From NCBI GenBank assembly GCA_902363045.1, contig CABIYX010000037.1, positions 1-29,876 on the forward strand: DNA of 29,876 nt, read 5' to 3'. The translations under genes and the position numbers were made by a program. This DNA is from Clostridiales bacterium. Lineage in GTDB: Bacteria; Bacillota; Clostridia; Oscillospirales; Oscillospiraceae. Shown one piece after another: positions 28,650-29,876 of the stretch (its first letter is position 1; each line of letters begins with the position of its first letter). Under the pieces are notes generated by a model. That model had not been told where the DNA came from. It did no database searches and saw nothing but the letters and a program-made list of their open reading frames with translations.

Positions 28650-29789
28650 TTATACATAGGCATCCGGATCGTCCACATCATCGTAGTTGAGGATGTCCTC
28701 GTCCTCGCTTACGGGCCCTGTGTCCGATACGGCTACCTCGTACACCTCACAAGCCTCGTTCAGCCCAGGCCGCCTGCGGCGGTTGATGAGCTTATCAAGG
28801 TCAAAGGCGTTTTTCTGTTTGTCGGCCTCAGCCGTGTACTTGTAGTTCGGGTGCTGCTTCAAATCGTATTTGGACGAGAAGAACGGGGGCAGGCCCCGCA
28901 GCTGTAAAATGCACTTATCGCCCGGCATGGTAGCCAGCTCGCTGGGTGTCATCAGCTCCCGGCCCAGCCGCTGGGTGTTCTGGTTGTAGCTTTCCGACTG
29001 CCCACGGGAGCGGCCCTCGGTCTGCATGGAGATCGTGGCCTTGCCAAGCCAGTTTTCGGATATTTCCTTGATGGTGGAGCTTTCCCGCCCGCCCAGGAAA
29101 ACCACGCTATCCATGTTTCCCAGGATTGTTTCGGCATTGTCCTTGTATATGGCCTTGCATTGAGCGTACTGCTGGTAGAACAGACACAGGCTCACCTCGC
29201 GGGAACGGATCACGGCCACCAGCTTCTCCAGCGAGGGCACCTGGCCTGTGTTGGCCGCCTCGTCCCACAGCACCCGCACATGATGGGGCAGGCGGCCACC
29301 GTGAACATTGTCCGCCCGTTCACACAGCAGATTGAACATCTGCGAAAAGGCCAGGGCAACAATAAAGTTATAAGTGGGGGTTGTGTCGGAAATCGTGAAG
29401 AAAACCGCCGTTTTCCGATCCCCGATGCGGTCAAGCTCCAGCTCGTCATAGCTCATGATCTCCCGGAGCTGGGGGATGTCAAAGGGGGCCAGCCGGGAGC
29501 CGCAGGAAATCAAAATGCTTTTTGCGGTCTTGCCGCTTGCCAGCTTATATTTCTTGTACTGCTTCACGGCAAAGCAATCCGGCTTGCGCTTTTCCAGGCC
29601 CTTGAACATATAGTCCACCGCGTTCATATAGGACTCGTCATCCTCTTTCACGTCCATGCCGGAAATCATATCCACCAGGGTATTGATGTTCCGATCCTCG
29701 GCGGGGGCCTCGAAAATGATATAGGCAATCAGGGCACAGTACAAAAGCGTTTCCGCCTTCGTCCAAAACGGATCGCCCTCCTTGCCCTC
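28650..29789 (-). CDS. virD4: VirD4/TraG-type coupling protein, 3' exon
   Basis: About 379 residues of the C-terminal part of the coupling ATPase are present. EGDPFWTKAETLLYCALIAY starts the exon. It continues with Walker B-like HVRVLWDEAANTGQVPSLEK, LVAVIRSREVSLCLFYQQYA, ILGNMDSVVFLGGRESSTI and an acidic tail (EDEDILNYDDVDDPDAYV). The Walker A and membrane domain are missing. Upstream of EGK the sequence is not coupling-protein like; it matches the 3' end of a group II intron. The first exon should be past the right edge of the window. The apparent ATG at 29840 is inside the intron and is not a real start. Confidence 0.85.
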   Translation of the reverse strand, partial: EGKEGDPFWTKAETLLYCALIAYIIFEAPAEDRNINTLVDMISGMDVKEDDESYMNAVDYMFKGLEKRKPDCFAVKQYKKYKLASGKTAKSILISCGSRLAPFDIPQLREIMSYDELELDRIGDRKTAVFFTISDTTPTYNFIVALAFSQMFNLLCERADNVHGGRLPHHVRVLWDEAANTGQVPSLEKLVAVIRSREVSLCLFYQQYAQCKAIYKDNAETILGNMDSVVFLGGRESSTIKEISENWLGKATISMQTEGRSRGQSESYNQNTQRLGRELMTPSELATMPGDKCILQLRGLPPFFSSKYDLKQHPNYKYTAEADKQKNAFDLDKLINRRRRPGLNEACEVYEVAVSDTGPVSEDEDILNYDDVDDPDAYV

Positions 29790-29876
29790 GTAGAGTAGGA
29801 ATGAGCCGCCTTGCGGCATTACTGCCGTAGGTTTGCCCAAACCCCTCCCAGAACCGGACGTACACCTCTCGATGTA
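29790..29876 (-). mobile_element. Group II intron 3' end (domains V-VI) in virD4
   Basis: On the minus strand, UACAUC-GAGA-GGUGUA (29876-29861) forms a GNRA-capped hairpin. CGUCCGGUUC follows, matching the tip and 3' strand of domain V. The next ~60 nt hold a domain VI-like stem and end in CCUACUCUAC, just before the coupling-protein codons resume. The 5' strand of domain V and any reverse transcriptase lie outside the window. Confidence 0.75.

Noticed and set aside
29790..29840. ATG at 29840 as the start of virD4
   Set aside because: The 17 residues before EGKEGDPFW do not resemble coupling proteins, and the DNA there matches the 3' end of a group II intron.

Overview
The window is accessory DNA from a Gram-positive gut anaerobe of the Clostridia. 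The strong AGGAGG ribosome sites, the GC-rich core and the gene set point to a Faecalibacterium/Oscillospiraceae-like host, but the exact host is inference. Most of it is the transfer module of a Tn1549/CTn-type integrative and conjugative element (ICE). Neither the integrase nor any chromosomal flank lies in the window.

Layout. (1) 1-4240 is the regulatory and accessory end: a partial gene start, a DUF6870-like protein, a sigma-like helix-turn-helix protein with a hairpin over its ribosome site, an XRE repressor, a cysteine-rich KTR protein, an ECF sigma / DUF4179 anti-sigma pair and a 56-aa conserved small protein. (2) 4238-17933, all leftward, is the conjugation module. In transcription order it reads: 3' piece of maff2, VirB6/TrbL-like, SpoVG-like, DNA methyltransferase, MT-A70 methyltransferase, PrgI, VirB4, NlpC/P60 peptidase, DUF4315, DUF4366 (CD1107), two Cys-rich proteins, two accessory proteins, MobC, CD1845, an AT-rich two-gene cargo (XRE-membrane regulator plus alpha/beta hydrolase), relaxase. 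(3) 18003-28402 is a second, nested integrative and mobilizable element (IME) inserted in maff2. It carries a large serine recombinase, a VapE helicase, a CHC2 primase, a MOBQ-type MobA/MobL relaxase with a recognisable oriT, a RepA-like winged-helix protein, regulators, and small membrane, lipoprotein and secreted cargo. (4) 28396-29876 resumes the host ICE with the 5' piece of maff2 and the 3' exon of virD4. That exon is preceded at the window edge by the 3' end of a group II intron. So three mobile elements are stacked: ICE, IME in maff2, intron in virD4.

The most unusual signal is a 23-bp palindrome with 10-bp arms CTTCTGGACA / TGTCCAGAAG and a 3-nt centre. It occurs in ten full copies plus one half copy. 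I saw it only in the host ICE, almost always at gene junctions and about every 0.4-2.9 kb once the IME is removed. Four copies are read in frame inside transfer proteins, because the unit has no stop codon in any of the six frames. Two copies bracket the AT-rich cargo, and the half copy marks a likely breakpoint near the left edge. I do not recognise this as a described element.

How the genes work together: MobC and the relaxase process ICE DNA. VirD4 couples it to a channel built from VirB4, VirB6, PrgI, Maff2 and the cell-wall hydrolase. The IME makes its own relaxase and oriT and probably borrows that channel, while splitting one of its genes. All functional calls come from reading the sequence; no database search was run.
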